64,000 nucleotides of DNA from Flavobacterium sp. BFFFF1. GTDB lineage: Bacteria > Bacteroidota > Bacteroidia > Flavobacteriales > Flavobacteriaceae. Positions 40,000-48,394 of the stretch are shown here, piece after piece; positions within the stretch are counted from its first letter, which is position 1, and every line of letters begins with the position of its first letter. The stretch is from the NCBI RefSeq assembly GCF_002256285.1, contig NZ_NKJE01000004.1, positions 85,735 to 149,734 on the forward strand, in the 5' to 3' direction. Below the pieces are notes generated by a model, which had not been told where the DNA came from, searched no databases, and worked only from the letters and a program-made list of their open reading frames with translations. Both the position numbers and the translations under genes were made by a program.

Positions 40000-40914
40000 A
40001 TGAAAAATATAAAATTAATATTCACCTTACTCGCAATCGTATTGCTGGTTCCATCTTGTGAGAATGATGGCGGTGATTCAAAAATAGACACTCAGAACGG
40101 TGCCGTGCCTAATGTACAAAAGGTTGAAGATTCGGAAGCTTTTGTAAATCTGGTAGCTGTAAACAATGGCGACCCAATTAATTTACAGTTTACCATCGGT
40201 GTTGGAGAAGGGGAAGAATTGGTCCAGTCAATGGATGTCCTTCTTTTCTATTATAAAACTGACGGAAGTGTATACAAGGGCACCCTTGATAATGATGTGA
40301 CATCTTTTCCTAAGACTTACAGCATTTCACAGGCAGATTTATTTGACGTATTTGATGAATTGAATTCGGCAGCAGATATTGAAGTTGGCGATCAATTGCT
40401 TGTAACCACAAATGTCACGTTAAAAGACGGAACGAACATTCAAATGGTTAATGATGATGGATCCAATAACTTTTCACCGAATATTGCGAATTCTTCATTT
40501 TATGACGTTATACAAACGTATAATGTAGCGTGTGAATCGGATCTGGGAGGAACTTATAACTACACAACAACCAACGCAAGTGCTCCAACGGGAGAGTTTG
40601 CTGCTGGTCCTTTAACCGGAACTACTACGTTAACTGACAATGGTGGTGGCGTCTATTCAATAGATGATGCGTCGTTTGGCGGCTGGATTGGGCTATATGG
40701 ACCGGGTAATGTTGCTACAGGAGTAACGTTTACAGATGTTTGTGGCCAGCTTTCGTACACCGATGCTGACCAATTTGGTGAAATTTTTACGCTAAGCAAT
40801 CTCGTTGTAAATGGCAGTGAACTCTCCTTCCATTGGGAGAACGATTATGGTGAATTTGGTGACACAACGCTAACCAGGACCGATGGTACTGATTGGCCTC
40901 CTTTGCACTTATAA
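40000..40914 (+). CDS. SusCD-associated lipoprotein, function unknown
   Basis: This 304-residue protein has the lipobox VLLVPSCENDG. The first half is a beta-rich region (QLLVTTNVTLKDGTNIQMVN). Then VACESDLGGTYNYTTTN opens a second beta domain that contains a further Cys in FTDVCGQLSY. The two-cysteine plan recalls the lipoproteins of the second SusCD operon at 48.4-50.1 kb. Its place as third gene of the SusCD operon, 13 bases downstream, suggests a surface-exposed binding partner. A strong terminator follows. Confidence 0.85.
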   Translation: MKNIKLIFTLLAIVLLVPSCENDGGDSKIDTQNGAVPNVQKVEDSEAFVNLVAVNNGDPINLQFTIGVGEGEELVQSMDVLLFYYKTDGSVYKGTLDNDVTSFPKTYSISQADLFDVFDELNSAADIEVGDQLLVTTNVTLKDGTNIQMVNDDGSNNFSPNIANSSFYDVIQTYNVACESDLGGTYNYTTTNASAPTGEFAAGPLTGTTTLTDNGGGVYSIDDASFGGWIGLYGPGNVATGVTFTDVCGQLSYTDADQFGEIFTLSNLVVNGSELSFHWENDYGEFGDTTLTRTDGTDWPPLHL

Positions 40915-40936
40915 TCGCAATAAAACATTCTTGAAA

Positions 40937-40967
40937 AAGGGTTGGTCAATGGCCAACCCTTTTTTTA
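40937..40967 (+). terminator. Terminator of the first SusCD operon
   Basis: GGGTTGGTC, a short loop and GGCCAACCC form a 9 bp stem with one T-G pair, followed by seven T residues. Its tail merges with the rlmB promoter. Confidence 0.88.
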
Positions 40968-40975
40968 TATCTTTG
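40942..40975 (+). promoter_or_regulatory. rlmB promoter overlapping a terminator
   Basis: TATCTTTG (40968-40975) lies 4 bases before the rlmB ATG, with TTG at 40942-40944, a gap of 23. The -33 part lies inside the terminator stem. The predicted start is at or next to the ATG, giving a leaderless or nearly leaderless mRNA. Confidence 0.6.
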
Positions 40976-40979
40976 CCGC

Positions 40980-41714
40980 ATGGAAAAAGAACATTTAATT
41001 TTTGGGATCAGAGCAATTATTGAGGCGATAACCGCAAAAAAAGAAGTAGATAAAGTATTTCTACAGAAAGATATTTCGGGAGAGCTGATGAAAGACTTGA
41101 TGAAAGTCCTGAAAAGAAATAACATCAACTTCTCCTACGTTCCTGTTGAAAAACTCAACCGATTAACGGTAAACAACCACCAGGGTGCTGTAGCATCGAT
41201 ATCTCCCGTGAGTTTTCACGATCTTGAAACGCTCACTGAAAAAATTCTTGCTACCGGTAAGAACCCGTTGTTTCTAATCCTCGATCAAATTTCAGATGCC
41301 CGAAATTTTGGAGCAATTATCCGTACCGCGGAATGTACAGGCGTCGACGCCATCATTGTCCAGAAAGCAGGTTCTGCCCCCGTGAATGGCGATACGGTAA
41401 AAACATCAGCTGGCGCCGTATTTAATGTGCCTATTTGTAAAGTTGAACACATCAAAGATGCCATTTTCTATCTTCAGGGCTCGGGATTTCGCACGATTGC
41501 CGCCACCGAAAAAACCGATCAGAATGTTTATGATGTGGCGTTAAGTGGACCCATTGCAATCATTATGGGTTCAGAAGACCGTGGAATAAATCCGTCGGTT
41601 TTGAAAATCGTAGACGACAAAGCCAAGTTACCCATGTTCGGCAGTATCGGTTCGTTGAATGTTTCCGTCGCCTGCGGCGCATTCCTTTATGAAGCGCTTC
41701 GTCAGCGCAGTTAA
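40980..41714 (+). CDS. rlmB: 23S rRNA 2'-O-methyltransferase, TrmH/SpoU family (RlmB-like)
   Basis: The 244 residues comprise an N-terminal SpoU substrate-binding domain (HLIFGIRAIIEAITAKKEVD) and a SPOUT catalytic domain with motif 1 LDQISDARNFGAIIRTAEC, motif 2 IIMGSEDRGINPSVLKI and motif 3 IGSLNVSVACGAFLYE. RlmB methylates G2251 in E. coli 23S rRNA using S-adenosylmethionine. The exact target here is inferred. Its stop overlaps that of the convergent rhomboid gene. Confidence 0.92.
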   Translation: MEKEHLIFGIRAIIEAITAKKEVDKVFLQKDISGELMKDLMKVLKRNNINFSYVPVEKLNRLTVNNHQGAVASISPVSFHDLETLTEKILATGKNPLFLILDQISDARNFGAIIRTAECTGVDAIIVQKAGSAPVNGDTVKTSAGAVFNVPICKVEHIKDAIFYLQGSGFRTIAATEKTDQNVYDVALSGPIAIIMGSEDRGINPSVLKIVDDKAKLPMFGSIGSLNVSVACGAFLYEALRQRS

Positions 41715-42481
41715 TCAGCATCAGGATCTTCTTCTTTTCTGGAAGGAATAAATTGATATACATATTTTATCTCCGGAATGTCAGTAGAAGTTCCTTCTCT
41801 CTCAGGCTCTGGTGGCGGGAGGTTCACAAAATTTCCGTTTTCATCAAATCGCTGCATAAATTTGTCGTGCTGCGGGTTATAATCCGGCTTTTCCCATTCG
41901 TACCTGATTAACTTCTGATAGTCCGGGGTCTTGTAAAGAAATGCAAATACAAAACCTGTGATCAAGCCTCCCAAATGGCCTTCCCACGAAATCTTCTCAT
42001 CCACTCCCGGAAAGATATACCACACCAAACCGCCATAAATCAAAGTAACCATCAGCGACAATGCCACCAATCGGTAGTAGCGGGTAAGAATGCCTTTTAA
42101 AAAAATGAACGCCACCAGGACGTAGATCAATGCACTTGCGCCGATATGAAATGAATCGCGTCCGATAGCCCAGGTAATTAGTCCGGAAAACAGTACGCCA
42201 AATATCAAAACCCGAAACGTCAACTCGCGGTAGAAATAGCGCAAAGCTGCCAATAAAATGAAAAGCGGCACTGAATTATTGAATAAATGATTGAGGTCGC
42301 CGTGTATGAAAGGGCTAAAAAGAACACCGCGCAATCCCTGGAATGTCCGCGGGTAAATGCCATAATCAGCCAATTGCAGCCCAAATTTTAAATTAGCCCA
42401 AAAGACAACCCACAATGCCAATACCGAAAACACAGGCAATGCCACTACGGAAGGTGAAAATTTAAAATGATTTTCGTTCAT
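41711..42481 (-). CDS. Rhomboid-family intramembrane serine protease
   Basis: The preferred ATG at 42481 gives about 256 residues (MNENHFKFSPSVVALPVFSV); the upstream extension to 42526 lacks family similarity. Six hydrophobic spans are visible. The HLFNNSVPLF segment, the catalytic Ser in HIGASALIYV and the His in GHLGGLITGF keep the rhomboid dyad. The usual GxSG reads GASA here, a small change next to the nucleophile. A hydrophilic, acidic tail of about 70 residues faces the cytoplasm or periplasm. The substrate is unknown. The stop overlaps the rlmB stop by 4 bases, convergent. Confidence 0.9.
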   Translation of the reverse strand: MNENHFKFSPSVVALPVFSVLALWVVFWANLKFGLQLADYGIYPRTFQGLRGVLFSPFIHGDLNHLFNNSVPLFILLAALRYFYRELTFRVLIFGVLFSGLITWAIGRDSFHIGASALIYVLVAFIFLKGILTRYYRLVALSLMVTLIYGGLVWYIFPGVDEKISWEGHLGGLITGFVFAFLYKTPDYQKLIRYEWEKPDYNPQHDKFMQRFDENGNFVNLPPPEPEREGTSTDIPEIKYVYQFIPSRKEEDPDAD

Positions 42482-42575
42482 TGCTATTGGTTTTGGTTGC
42501 CGTACGCATAACAAACTATCGCCCAAACGAATTTTCGTGCAATTTTGTCAGTTGCGAACCGCTGGTTGATGCGCC

Positions 42576-42655
42576 TAGCCCGGATGGCAATGGAAATCCT
42601 TTGTTTTGCGCTTTTCAGCAAAACAAAGATTGCAATGTACAGCCGGATCAGCTCC
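42576..42655 (+). ncRNA. Intergenic hairpin element, copy 2 (candidate structured RNA)
   Basis: The left arm TAGCCCGGATGGCAATGG and the right arm with CAATGTACAGCCGGATCAGC plus TCC flank an ATCCTTTGTTTTGC/GCAAAACAAAGAT stem. Compared with the other copies, AGCG is changed to AATG in both arms together. It lies in the divergent space between the rhomboid gene and rarA, ending 30 bases before the rarA -7 box, so that promoter would not transcribe it. Confidence 0.5.
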
Positions 42656-42684
42656 AAAAAAAGAAATCGCATCTTAAAAAGATG

Positions 42685-42692
42685 TAATTTTG
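42685..42692 (+). promoter_or_regulatory. rarA -7 box
   Basis: TAATTTTG lies 4 bases before the rarA ATG, as in many Bacteroidota genes with very short leaders. No TTG is found at the right distance upstream. Confidence 0.45.
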
Positions 42693-42696
42693 CAGC

Positions 42697-43974
42697 ATGG
42701 AAGTACCCTTAGCAGAACGGATTCGCCCTAAAAACCTTGCGGAGTATGTCAGCCAGGAACACCTGGTGGGTCCGAAAGGATCGCTCACTTTACAAATAGA
42801 AAAAGGGATCATTCCTTCGCTTATTTTGTGGGGTCCTCCGGGTACCGGGAAGACAACGCTTGCCGAGATTATTGCGGAAGAATCCAAGCGCCCGTTTTAC
42901 ATCCTGAGCGCGATCAATTCGGGCGTGAAAGATATTCGTGAAGTCATTGACAAGGCAAAACAAAGTGGCGGGTTATTTACTGCAAGAAACCCCATACTTT
43001 TCATTGACGAGATTCACCGTTTCAGCAAATCGCAGCAGGATTCGTTGCTGGCGGCAGTTGAAAAAGGTTGGGTTACACTTATAGGTGCCACCACTGAGAA
43101 CCCGAGTTTTGAAGTCATTCCGGCGTTACTGTCGAGATGTCAGGTTTATATCCTGAACGCATTCTCGAGAGAGGATCTGGAGAAGCTTTTACGACGCGCC
43201 ATTGAAAAAGATGTGTTGCTTCAGAAAAAAAAAATTGAGCTAAAAGAGACAGAAGCATTGCTGCGGCTGTCCGGTGGCGACGGGAGAAAGCTGCTTAATA
43301 TTTTTGAATTGGTTGTCAATGCCTCTCCAAAAGATAAAATAACCATCACCAATCAGGAAGTGCTGCGGCTGGCACAGCAGAATACGGTGCTGTATGATAA
43401 ATCCGGAGAGCAGCATTACGACATTATTTCGGCTTTTATCAAATCCATTCGGGGTAGTGATCCCAACGGTGCGGTGTATTGGCTTGCGCGAATGATTGAA
43501 GGTGGCGAGGATGTCAAGTTTATCGCGAGGCGGATGTTGATTTTGGCGAGTGAAGATATCGGAAATGCCAATCCTACCGCATTGATTATGGCCAACAATA
43601 CGTTCCAGGCGGTTACTGCCATCGGTTATCCTGAAAGCAGGATTATATTGAGCCAATGCGCAGTATATCTGGCTACTTCCCCGAAAAGCAATGCGAGTTA
43701 TATGGCCATTGGCAAAGCGCAACAAATCGTAAAACAAACGGGCGATTTACCGGTACCGTTACATTTGCGGAATGCACCTACAAAACTGATGAAGGAATTG
43801 GGATATGGTGACGATTACAAGTACGCGCACGATTTTACCAATAATTTCGTGGACCAGGATTTTTTACCCGATGCAATTGCCAGTACAAAAATTTATGATC
43901 CAGGGAATAATTCACGTGAAAATGCGACACGCGACTTCCTCAAAAACCGTTGGAAAGACAAATATGGGTATTAA
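42697..43974 (+). CDS. rarA: Replication-associated recombination protein A (AAA+ ATPase)
   Basis: RarA (MgsA) acts at stalled replication forks with SSB. The 425 residues contain Walker [16 protein letters not shown], Walker [11 protein letters not shown], sensor 1 [12 protein letters not shown] and the C-terminal tetramerisation region ([40 protein letters not shown]). Length is normal. The stop abuts that of the convergent downstream gene without a gap or terminator. Confidence 0.96.
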   Translation: MEVPLAERIRPKNLAEYVSQEHLVGPKGSLTLQIEKGIIPSLILWGPPGTGKTTLAEIIAEESKRPFYILSAINSGVKDIREVIDKAKQSGGLFTARNPILFIDEIHRFSKSQQDSLLAAVEKGWVTLIGATTENPSFEVIPALLSRCQVYILNAFSREDLEKLLRRAIEKDVLLQKKKIELKETEALLRLSGGDGRKLLNIFELVVNASPKDKITITNQEVLRLAQQNTVLYDKSGEQHYDIISAFIKSIRGSDPNGAVYWLARMIEGGEDVKFIARRMLILASEDIGNANPTALIMANNTFQAVTAIGYPESRIILSQCAVYLATSPKSNASYMAIGKAQQIVKQTGDLPVPLHLRNAPTKLMKELGYGDDYKYAHDFTNNFVDQDFLPDAIASTKIYDPGNNSRENATRDFLKNRWKDKYGY

Positions 43975-44715
43975 TCAGAGTTTGAGATTGGTTTGTTCTG
44001 ACACCAGTTTATCATCCTGATAAAATTCAAAAAACCAATCGCTTCCTTTTTTTAACAGTACCCCTTGCCTACCTTGGGATGATGCCATGAAGACCTCCGG
44101 ATTTGAGGTGCGTGACAGCCTAAATTTCACTGTTGAAGTATTTTCGTCAATGACGATATAGCCATTCGCTGTTGCATCGACAGATTGTTGGCTCTTAACA
44201 GCCGTGACGGTATGCTTATCAACCACAACTTCGGGCGGAGTATTTTGCTTGATTTCCGACTTCTTTTCTACAACAACGTCCATTGGCTCTGAAAAATGGT
44301 AATTCAGCGTTAGAAGCGACTTAAATGCGGTTTCAAGCGCTTCCTGGTACGCTTCGTCAAAATCTTTCTTTTTGCTTGAACCCGGACTGCTTTTCAATAT
44401 GACATTGTTTTGGCAATCGCTGAAAGAGATGATGAGTTTTGTCGCTAAAAATGAGTTGGCTCTTTCAATGTCAACATAGACCTTGTTACAACGATCGGAA
44501 GCGATTTCCTGAGGCAGAATTTCGTTATCGTAAAACACGACAAAACCCATTTCCTTCAATTTCATTTTGGTAATGGTACTCATCCTGTACTGGTTGTCTT
44601 TTGACATCCAGCTAAACTTAACGGGCACAATGGCATATTGATAATTATTAATAGTTTTCTGTGCCGATGTGAAAAAACCAATAAAGAAAAATAAAGTCAA
44701 CAGGTATTTTTTCAT
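43975..44715 (-). CDS. Secreted protein of unknown function
   Basis: The 246 residues start with the signal peptide MKKYLLTLFFFIGFFTSAQ. An alpha/beta part follows (YQYAIVPVKFSWMSKDNQYR, KLKEMGFVVFYDNEI), then a linker rich in Val, Glu and Lys, and a C-terminal beta part with NGYIVIDENTSTVKFRLSRT. No known family was recognised with confidence. It is the gene after the HAD phosphatase, 2 bases downstream, and probably shares its mRNA. It is likely periplasmic or on the inner face of the outer membrane. Confidence 0.85.
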   Translation of the reverse strand: MKKYLLTLFFFIGFFTSAQKTINNYQYAIVPVKFSWMSKDNQYRMSTITKMKLKEMGFVVFYDNEILPQEIASDRCNKVYVDIERANSFLATKLIISFSDCQNNVILKSSPGSSKKKDFDEAYQEALETAFKSLLTLNYHFSEPMDVVVEKKSEIKQNTPPEVVVDKHTVTAVKSQQSVDATANGYIVIDENTSTVKFRLSRTSNPEVFMASSQGRQGVLLKKGSDWFFEFYQDDKLVSEQTNLKL

Positions 44716-44717
44716 TT

Positions 44718-45404
44718 TTATAAGTATTCTTTTAGGTGTAACAAATGTTTTATGGACTTTACGTTGTCGAATGTTTCCGTGTCGTGAACATTAAAAAAAA
44801 TCGCGTCGAAACCACAATTTATGGCCCCCATAACGTCGGCTTCGAGGCTGTCTCCAATCATTAAGGAACATTCCTTTGACGCGTTTGCCTGATTTAATGC
44901 GTACTCAAATATTTTTGGATTCGGCTTTTTCACCCCGGCAGTTTCAGAATTCGTCACAGTCTGGAAATACTGTTGGATATTGGCATTCCGAAGCTTATTC
45001 CCCTGTACTTCCTGAAATCCATTCGTAATGATGTGCAGGCGGTATTTTTTACTTAAGTACTCCAGAATTTCAGTAGTGCCTTCAAAAAGATGGTTAAATT
45101 GAGGCAGGTAATTAATGTAGTCTACTGAAATCAACTCAATCGTTTCATCATTGATTGTATAGTTCATCAGGTCGAATGCTTCTTTCAGCCTGCCGTACCG
45201 CAATTCCTGCTGCGTTACTTTGTCGTATTGATACAGCTGCCAGTATTTAAGGTTAATGGGGATGTAATGAACGAGGAAATTGTCGAGCGTAACGTCGATT
45301 TGATGTTTAGAGAACACTGTTTCAAACGCGAGCGCGGAATTTTTTTCAAAATCCCAAAGTGTATGGTCAAGATCAAAAAAAATGTCAGATATTTTGCGTT
45401 CCAT
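44718..45404 (-). CDS. HAD-superfamily phosphatase (YjjG-like)
   Basis: The ATG at 45404 gives MERKISDIFFDLDHTLWDFE, which places HAD motif I (FDLDHT) at the usual distance from the start; an ATG at 45419 would add 5 residues. Motif II (IITNGF), the Lys of motif III in AGVKKPNPKIFEYA, and motif IV (MIGDSLEADVMGA) are intact. YjjG-type enzymes hydrolyse (non-canonical) pyrimidine nucleotides; the substrate here is inferred from similarity only. It lies 66 bases downstream of radC on the same strand. Confidence 0.92.
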   Translation of the reverse strand: MERKISDIFFDLDHTLWDFEKNSALAFETVFSKHQIDVTLDNFLVHYIPINLKYWQLYQYDKVTQQELRYGRLKEAFDLMNYTINDETIELISVDYINYLPQFNHLFEGTTEILEYLSKKYRLHIITNGFQEVQGNKLRNANIQQYFQTVTNSETAGVKKPNPKIFEYALNQANASKECSLMIGDSLEADVMGAINCGFDAIFFNVHDTETFDNVKSIKHLLHLKEYL

Positions 45405-45470
45405 TGTGACGTTTATCATTGCAAATGTCGGGAAGTTTTAGTCAACTTTAGAATAATAATAGTGTGCAAT

Positions 45471-46166
45471 TTACAAAATTCCCTCATCGGCAAAACTGTA
45501 GTAATTTTCATCAGTGATGATGACGTGATCCAACACCCTGATATCGAGGTTCTCGCCCGCTGCGACAAGCTTTCGCGTGATGGCCTTATCAGAATCACTT
45601 GCTATGAGCGTGCCGGAAGGATGATTATGGCACAGTATAACAGCAGTAGCGCCCAGCTCCAACGCCGACTTGAAGACGAGCCTGACGTCGACAAGCGTTC
45701 CGGTTATACCACCTTTGCTTAGCTGTAATTTTGTAAGGACCCTGTTGGCGTTGTTGAGATAAATCACCCAAAATTCTTCATGAGGCAATGCACCGATGAT
45801 GGGCAGCATCACGTCAAAAATCGTTTGGCTGGAACGAATCTTTTCCGGTTCCATAAGTTCAGAGGCTTTTCTTCTTGCCGACAGTTCGAGGGCTGCAACA
45901 ATAGCGATCGCTTTTGCTTCGCCTATGCCTTTAAAGCCCATAAACTGCTTTAATGACATTTTGTAAAGTGAATTAAGGTTGTTTCCGGCGCTTGAGAGGA
46001 TTCTTTTACTTAGGGAAACTGCAGTTTCGTTTTTGCTTCCCGATCCAATCAGTATGGCAAGAAGCTCGGCATCGCTTAAAGCATTTTTACCTTTAAGCAT
46101 TAATTTTTCGCGTGGTTTATCATCTTCTGACCAACTGCGGATTGGGAAGTTGCTATTTTCAGACAT
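45471..46166 (-). CDS. radC: RadC/JAB-domain protein
   Basis: The 231 residues have an N-terminal helix-hairpin-helix (LKQFMGFKGIGEAKAIAIVA) and a C-terminal MPN/JAB domain with the metal motif VILCHNHPSGTLIASDSD and the Glu in HEEFWVIYLN. RadC was named for DNA repair, but its true role remains disputed; the JAB fold suggests a metal-dependent hydrolase. The mpl terminator lies upstream, so it should have its own promoter. Confidence 0.95.
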   Translation of the reverse strand: MSENSNFPIRSWSEDDKPREKLMLKGKNALSDAELLAILIGSGSKNETAVSLSKRILSSAGNNLNSLYKMSLKQFMGFKGIGEAKAIAIVAALELSARRKASELMEPEKIRSSQTIFDVMLPIIGALPHEEFWVIYLNNANRVLTKLQLSKGGITGTLVDVRLVFKSALELGATAVILCHNHPSGTLIASDSDKAITRKLVAAGENLDIRVLDHVIITDENYYSFADEGIL

Positions 46167-46206
46167 TTTGTATGGCGTTTATGTTTGCAATTTACAAACT
46201 CCGAAC

Positions 46207-46227
46207 AAAAAAACCGCCGAAGCGGTT
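46207..46227 (-). terminator. mpl terminator with TTCG tetraloop
   Basis: On the minus strand AACCGC, TTCG and GCGGTT pair and are followed by TTTTTG, starting 5 bases after the mpl stop. Confidence 0.82.
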
Positions 46228-46231
46228 CATT

Positions 46232-47590
46232 TTATATCAGCTGCCTGATGTCGTCAAAATTGAGCCCACCATAATTACCGGAGCTCATCAGCAAAAGAGC
46301 TATTTTCTCAGTATCGAATTTCAGGTGAAAAAGGTATTCCTTAAACGCTTCCGGATTTGTGTAAATAATCAAATCGTTTCTTTTAAAAGCGTTCGCAATC
46401 TGCTCTGAGGTGATAACGTCAAGCTGTTTAATCTTCAACGCATCTGGTGAATAGAAAACTACGGCAACATCGGCTGCATCAAGTGCCCCCTCATATTCCT
46501 TCAGAAATTCAGGATTAAGGCTGCTGTAGGTATGTAACTCCAGACAGGCAATAAGGGTCCTTTCCGGGTACTGTTCTTTTACCGCGCGGGTTGTCGCAGA
46601 AACCTTACTCGGTGAATGTGCAAAATCCTTGTAGGCGACGTTCCTTGAATTTTCGGCTATTTTCTCGAGCCTTTTAGAGGCGCCTTTAAAACTGGCGATG
46701 GCTTCATAAAAGTCTGACTCGTCAATGCCCATATTTTGGCAAATCCATTTTGCACCGGCAAGATTATTCAGATTGTGCGCGCCGAAAACCTCAATAGGCA
46801 TGTGTCCTTCTTTGGTTTCGATGTAGGTGACACCCTCTTTTACAAAGTAATTGGGTGTGTGGTAAGGAATTTTCCTGATGGGATTAATTGCAGCTTCTGC
46901 AACCTTCTTCACTTCTGCATCATTTTCGTTATACACAAAAATTCCGCCATTTGTGATATGACTAACAAATATCTCGAATTGTTCTACGTAATTTTCATAA
47001 GTAGGAAAAACATTAATATGGTCCCAAGCTATTCCTGATATCAATGCAATATTTGGTTGGTACAAATGAAACTTGGGTCTTCGATCGATGGGTGACGATA
47101 AATATTCATCCCCTTCCAACACAATAAAGTCGTTATACGGGGTGAGGTGTACCATCGTATCAAACCCATCTAATTGTGCGCCCACCATATAGTCCACATC
47201 TACATTGTGATAATGCATCACATGCAAAATCATGGAAGTAATTGTTGTTTTCCCGTGCGACCCCCCTATAACGACGCGGGTTTTGTCTCTTGATTGTTCG
47301 TAAAGAAATTCGGGGTACGAATAAATCCTTAGTCCCAATTCCTCAGCGCGGATTAACTCCGGGTTATCCGCTTTAGCGTGCATTCCCAAAATTACCGCGT
47401 CAATATCCGGAGTGATTTTCGCAGGAAACCAACCAAGTTGATCGGGCAGCAACCCTTTATTTCTCAACCGTGAATTGGACGGTTCAAATATTGCGTCATC
47501 GCTTCCAGTGACATGATATCCTTTATTGTGCAACGCAAGAGCCAGGTTGTGCATGGCACTTCCTCCAATGGCTATAAAATGTGTACGCAT
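46232..47590 (-). CDS. mpl: Mpl-like murein tripeptide ligase (Mur ligase family)
   Basis: The 452 residues start MRTHFIAIGGSAMHNLALAL. They include the ATP loop VVIGGSHGKTTITSMILHVM, the ligase segment VLEGDEYLSSPIDRRPKFHL, and the C-terminal domain with YKDFAHSPSKVSATTRAVKE. Mpl joins recycled L-Ala-D-Glu-meso-DAP to UDP-N-acetylmuramate in peptidoglycan recycling. MurC is the nearest alternative, but the HAKADNPEL and DEYLSS patterns favour Mpl. It overlaps the stop of the upstream TPR gene by one base (TAATG). Confidence 0.9.
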   Translation of the reverse strand: MRTHFIAIGGSAMHNLALALHNKGYHVTGSDDAIFEPSNSRLRNKGLLPDQLGWFPAKITPDIDAVILGMHAKADNPELIRAEELGLRIYSYPEFLYEQSRDKTRVVIGGSHGKTTITSMILHVMHYHNVDVDYMVGAQLDGFDTMVHLTPYNDFIVLEGDEYLSSPIDRRPKFHLYQPNIALISGIAWDHINVFPTYENYVEQFEIFVSHITNGGIFVYNENDAEVKKVAEAAINPIRKIPYHTPNYFVKEGVTYIETKEGHMPIEVFGAHNLNNLAGAKWICQNMGIDESDFYEAIASFKGASKRLEKIAENSRNVAYKDFAHSPSKVSATTRAVKEQYPERTLIACLELHTYSSLNPEFLKEYEGALDAADVAVVFYSPDALKIKQLDVITSEQIANAFKRNDLIIYTNPEAFKEYLFHLKFDTEKIALLLMSSGNYGGLNFDDIRQLI

Positions 47591-48288
47591 TAAGATTTAT
47601 TTTTTTCGTTGAATTCTGCTAAAGTCTTTTTCGCTTTTTCCGGTTGATCCATCTTGTTTTTATACAAATCCGCTAACTTTTGGTAACAAACTTTCGAACT
47701 CCCCAATTCAATTGCCTTCTTGTACTCTCTTTCCGCCTCGGCATAGCGTTCAAAATACTCGTGAATATGCCCTTTGGACAGATGCCCGTCAACAGGAGAA
47801 AGCTTCAACAGCTGATCGGCATAAACGAGCGCCTTTTTCTCACTTCCACCTAAAATACCCGGAAGCTGAAGATACAATTCAATCAATGCCCAACGGGCTT
47901 CGATATGTTTGGGATCAAGCTTAATCGCTTTTTCAAAGCTACTCTTTACCTCCCCTATCATTCCTAGTGCCTTGAATTTATTTGACTCTTTGGCAATCAT
48001 CCCAAGCACTCCGCCATACTTGTAAATGTACTCCGCATTGTTTGGCTGTAACGTTTTGAGCTTTTTATAATAGGCAAGTGCATTCTGCCATTTTTTCTGC
48101 GCTCCCTGAATATCGCCAAGATACTCCATGACCTTAAAATTAACGGGCTCTGCACGTAAAATTCGCTCAAACTTTTGCTGCGCCTGAGCGTACTTTTGCT
48201 GGCGAAACAAAACTTCTGCTTTCTCGAAATCGCTTTGCGAAAACGAAAGGATTGGAATAAAAAACAGCAATGATAATAGGTACCTCAT
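47590..48288 (-). CDS. Secreted TPR-repeat protein
   Basis: The 232 residues open with a signal peptide (MRYLLSLLFFIPILSFSQ). They then hold about five tetratricopeptide repeats, for example KYAQAQQKFERILRAEPVNF, ALAYYKKLKTLQPNNAEYIY and ERYAEAEREYKKAIELGSSK. It is probably a periplasmic scaffold. Translational overlap with mpl suggests a link to the envelope or cell-wall recycling, which is inference from context. A clear promoter lies just upstream. Confidence 0.9.
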   Translation of the reverse strand: MRYLLSLLFFIPILSFSQSDFEKAEVLFRQQKYAQAQQKFERILRAEPVNFKVMEYLGDIQGAQKKWQNALAYYKKLKTLQPNNAEYIYKYGGVLGMIAKESNKFKALGMIGEVKSSFEKAIKLDPKHIEARWALIELYLQLPGILGGSEKKALVYADQLLKLSPVDGHLSKGHIHEYFERYAEAEREYKKAIELGSSKVCYQKLADLYKNKMDQPEKAKKTLAEFNEKNKS

Positions 48289-48307
48289 AAAAATTTTGTA
48301 GCAGTCC

Positions 48308-48335
48308 CAAAAATAAATAAAAATAACTTCAACAA
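48308..48335 (-). promoter_or_regulatory. Promoter of the TPR-mpl operon
   Basis: On the minus strand TTG (48333-48335), a 17-base gap and TATTTTTG (48308-48315) fit the Bacteroidota promoter pattern. The ATG lies 20 bases downstream of the -7 box. Confidence 0.65.
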
Positions 48336-48349
48336 TTGAATTTAAACAT

Positions 48350-48376
48350 AAAAAAAGCCCGCTTAAAGCGGGCTTT
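48350..48376 (-). terminator. Terminator of the second SusCD operon
   Basis: AAAGCCCGC and GCGGGCTTT pair perfectly and are followed by a T run on the minus strand, 19 bases after the last lipoprotein gene. The stem is symmetric, but only the minus strand has a good T run. Confidence 0.9.
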
Positions 48377-48394
48377 GAATTTTATAAAGAAATG

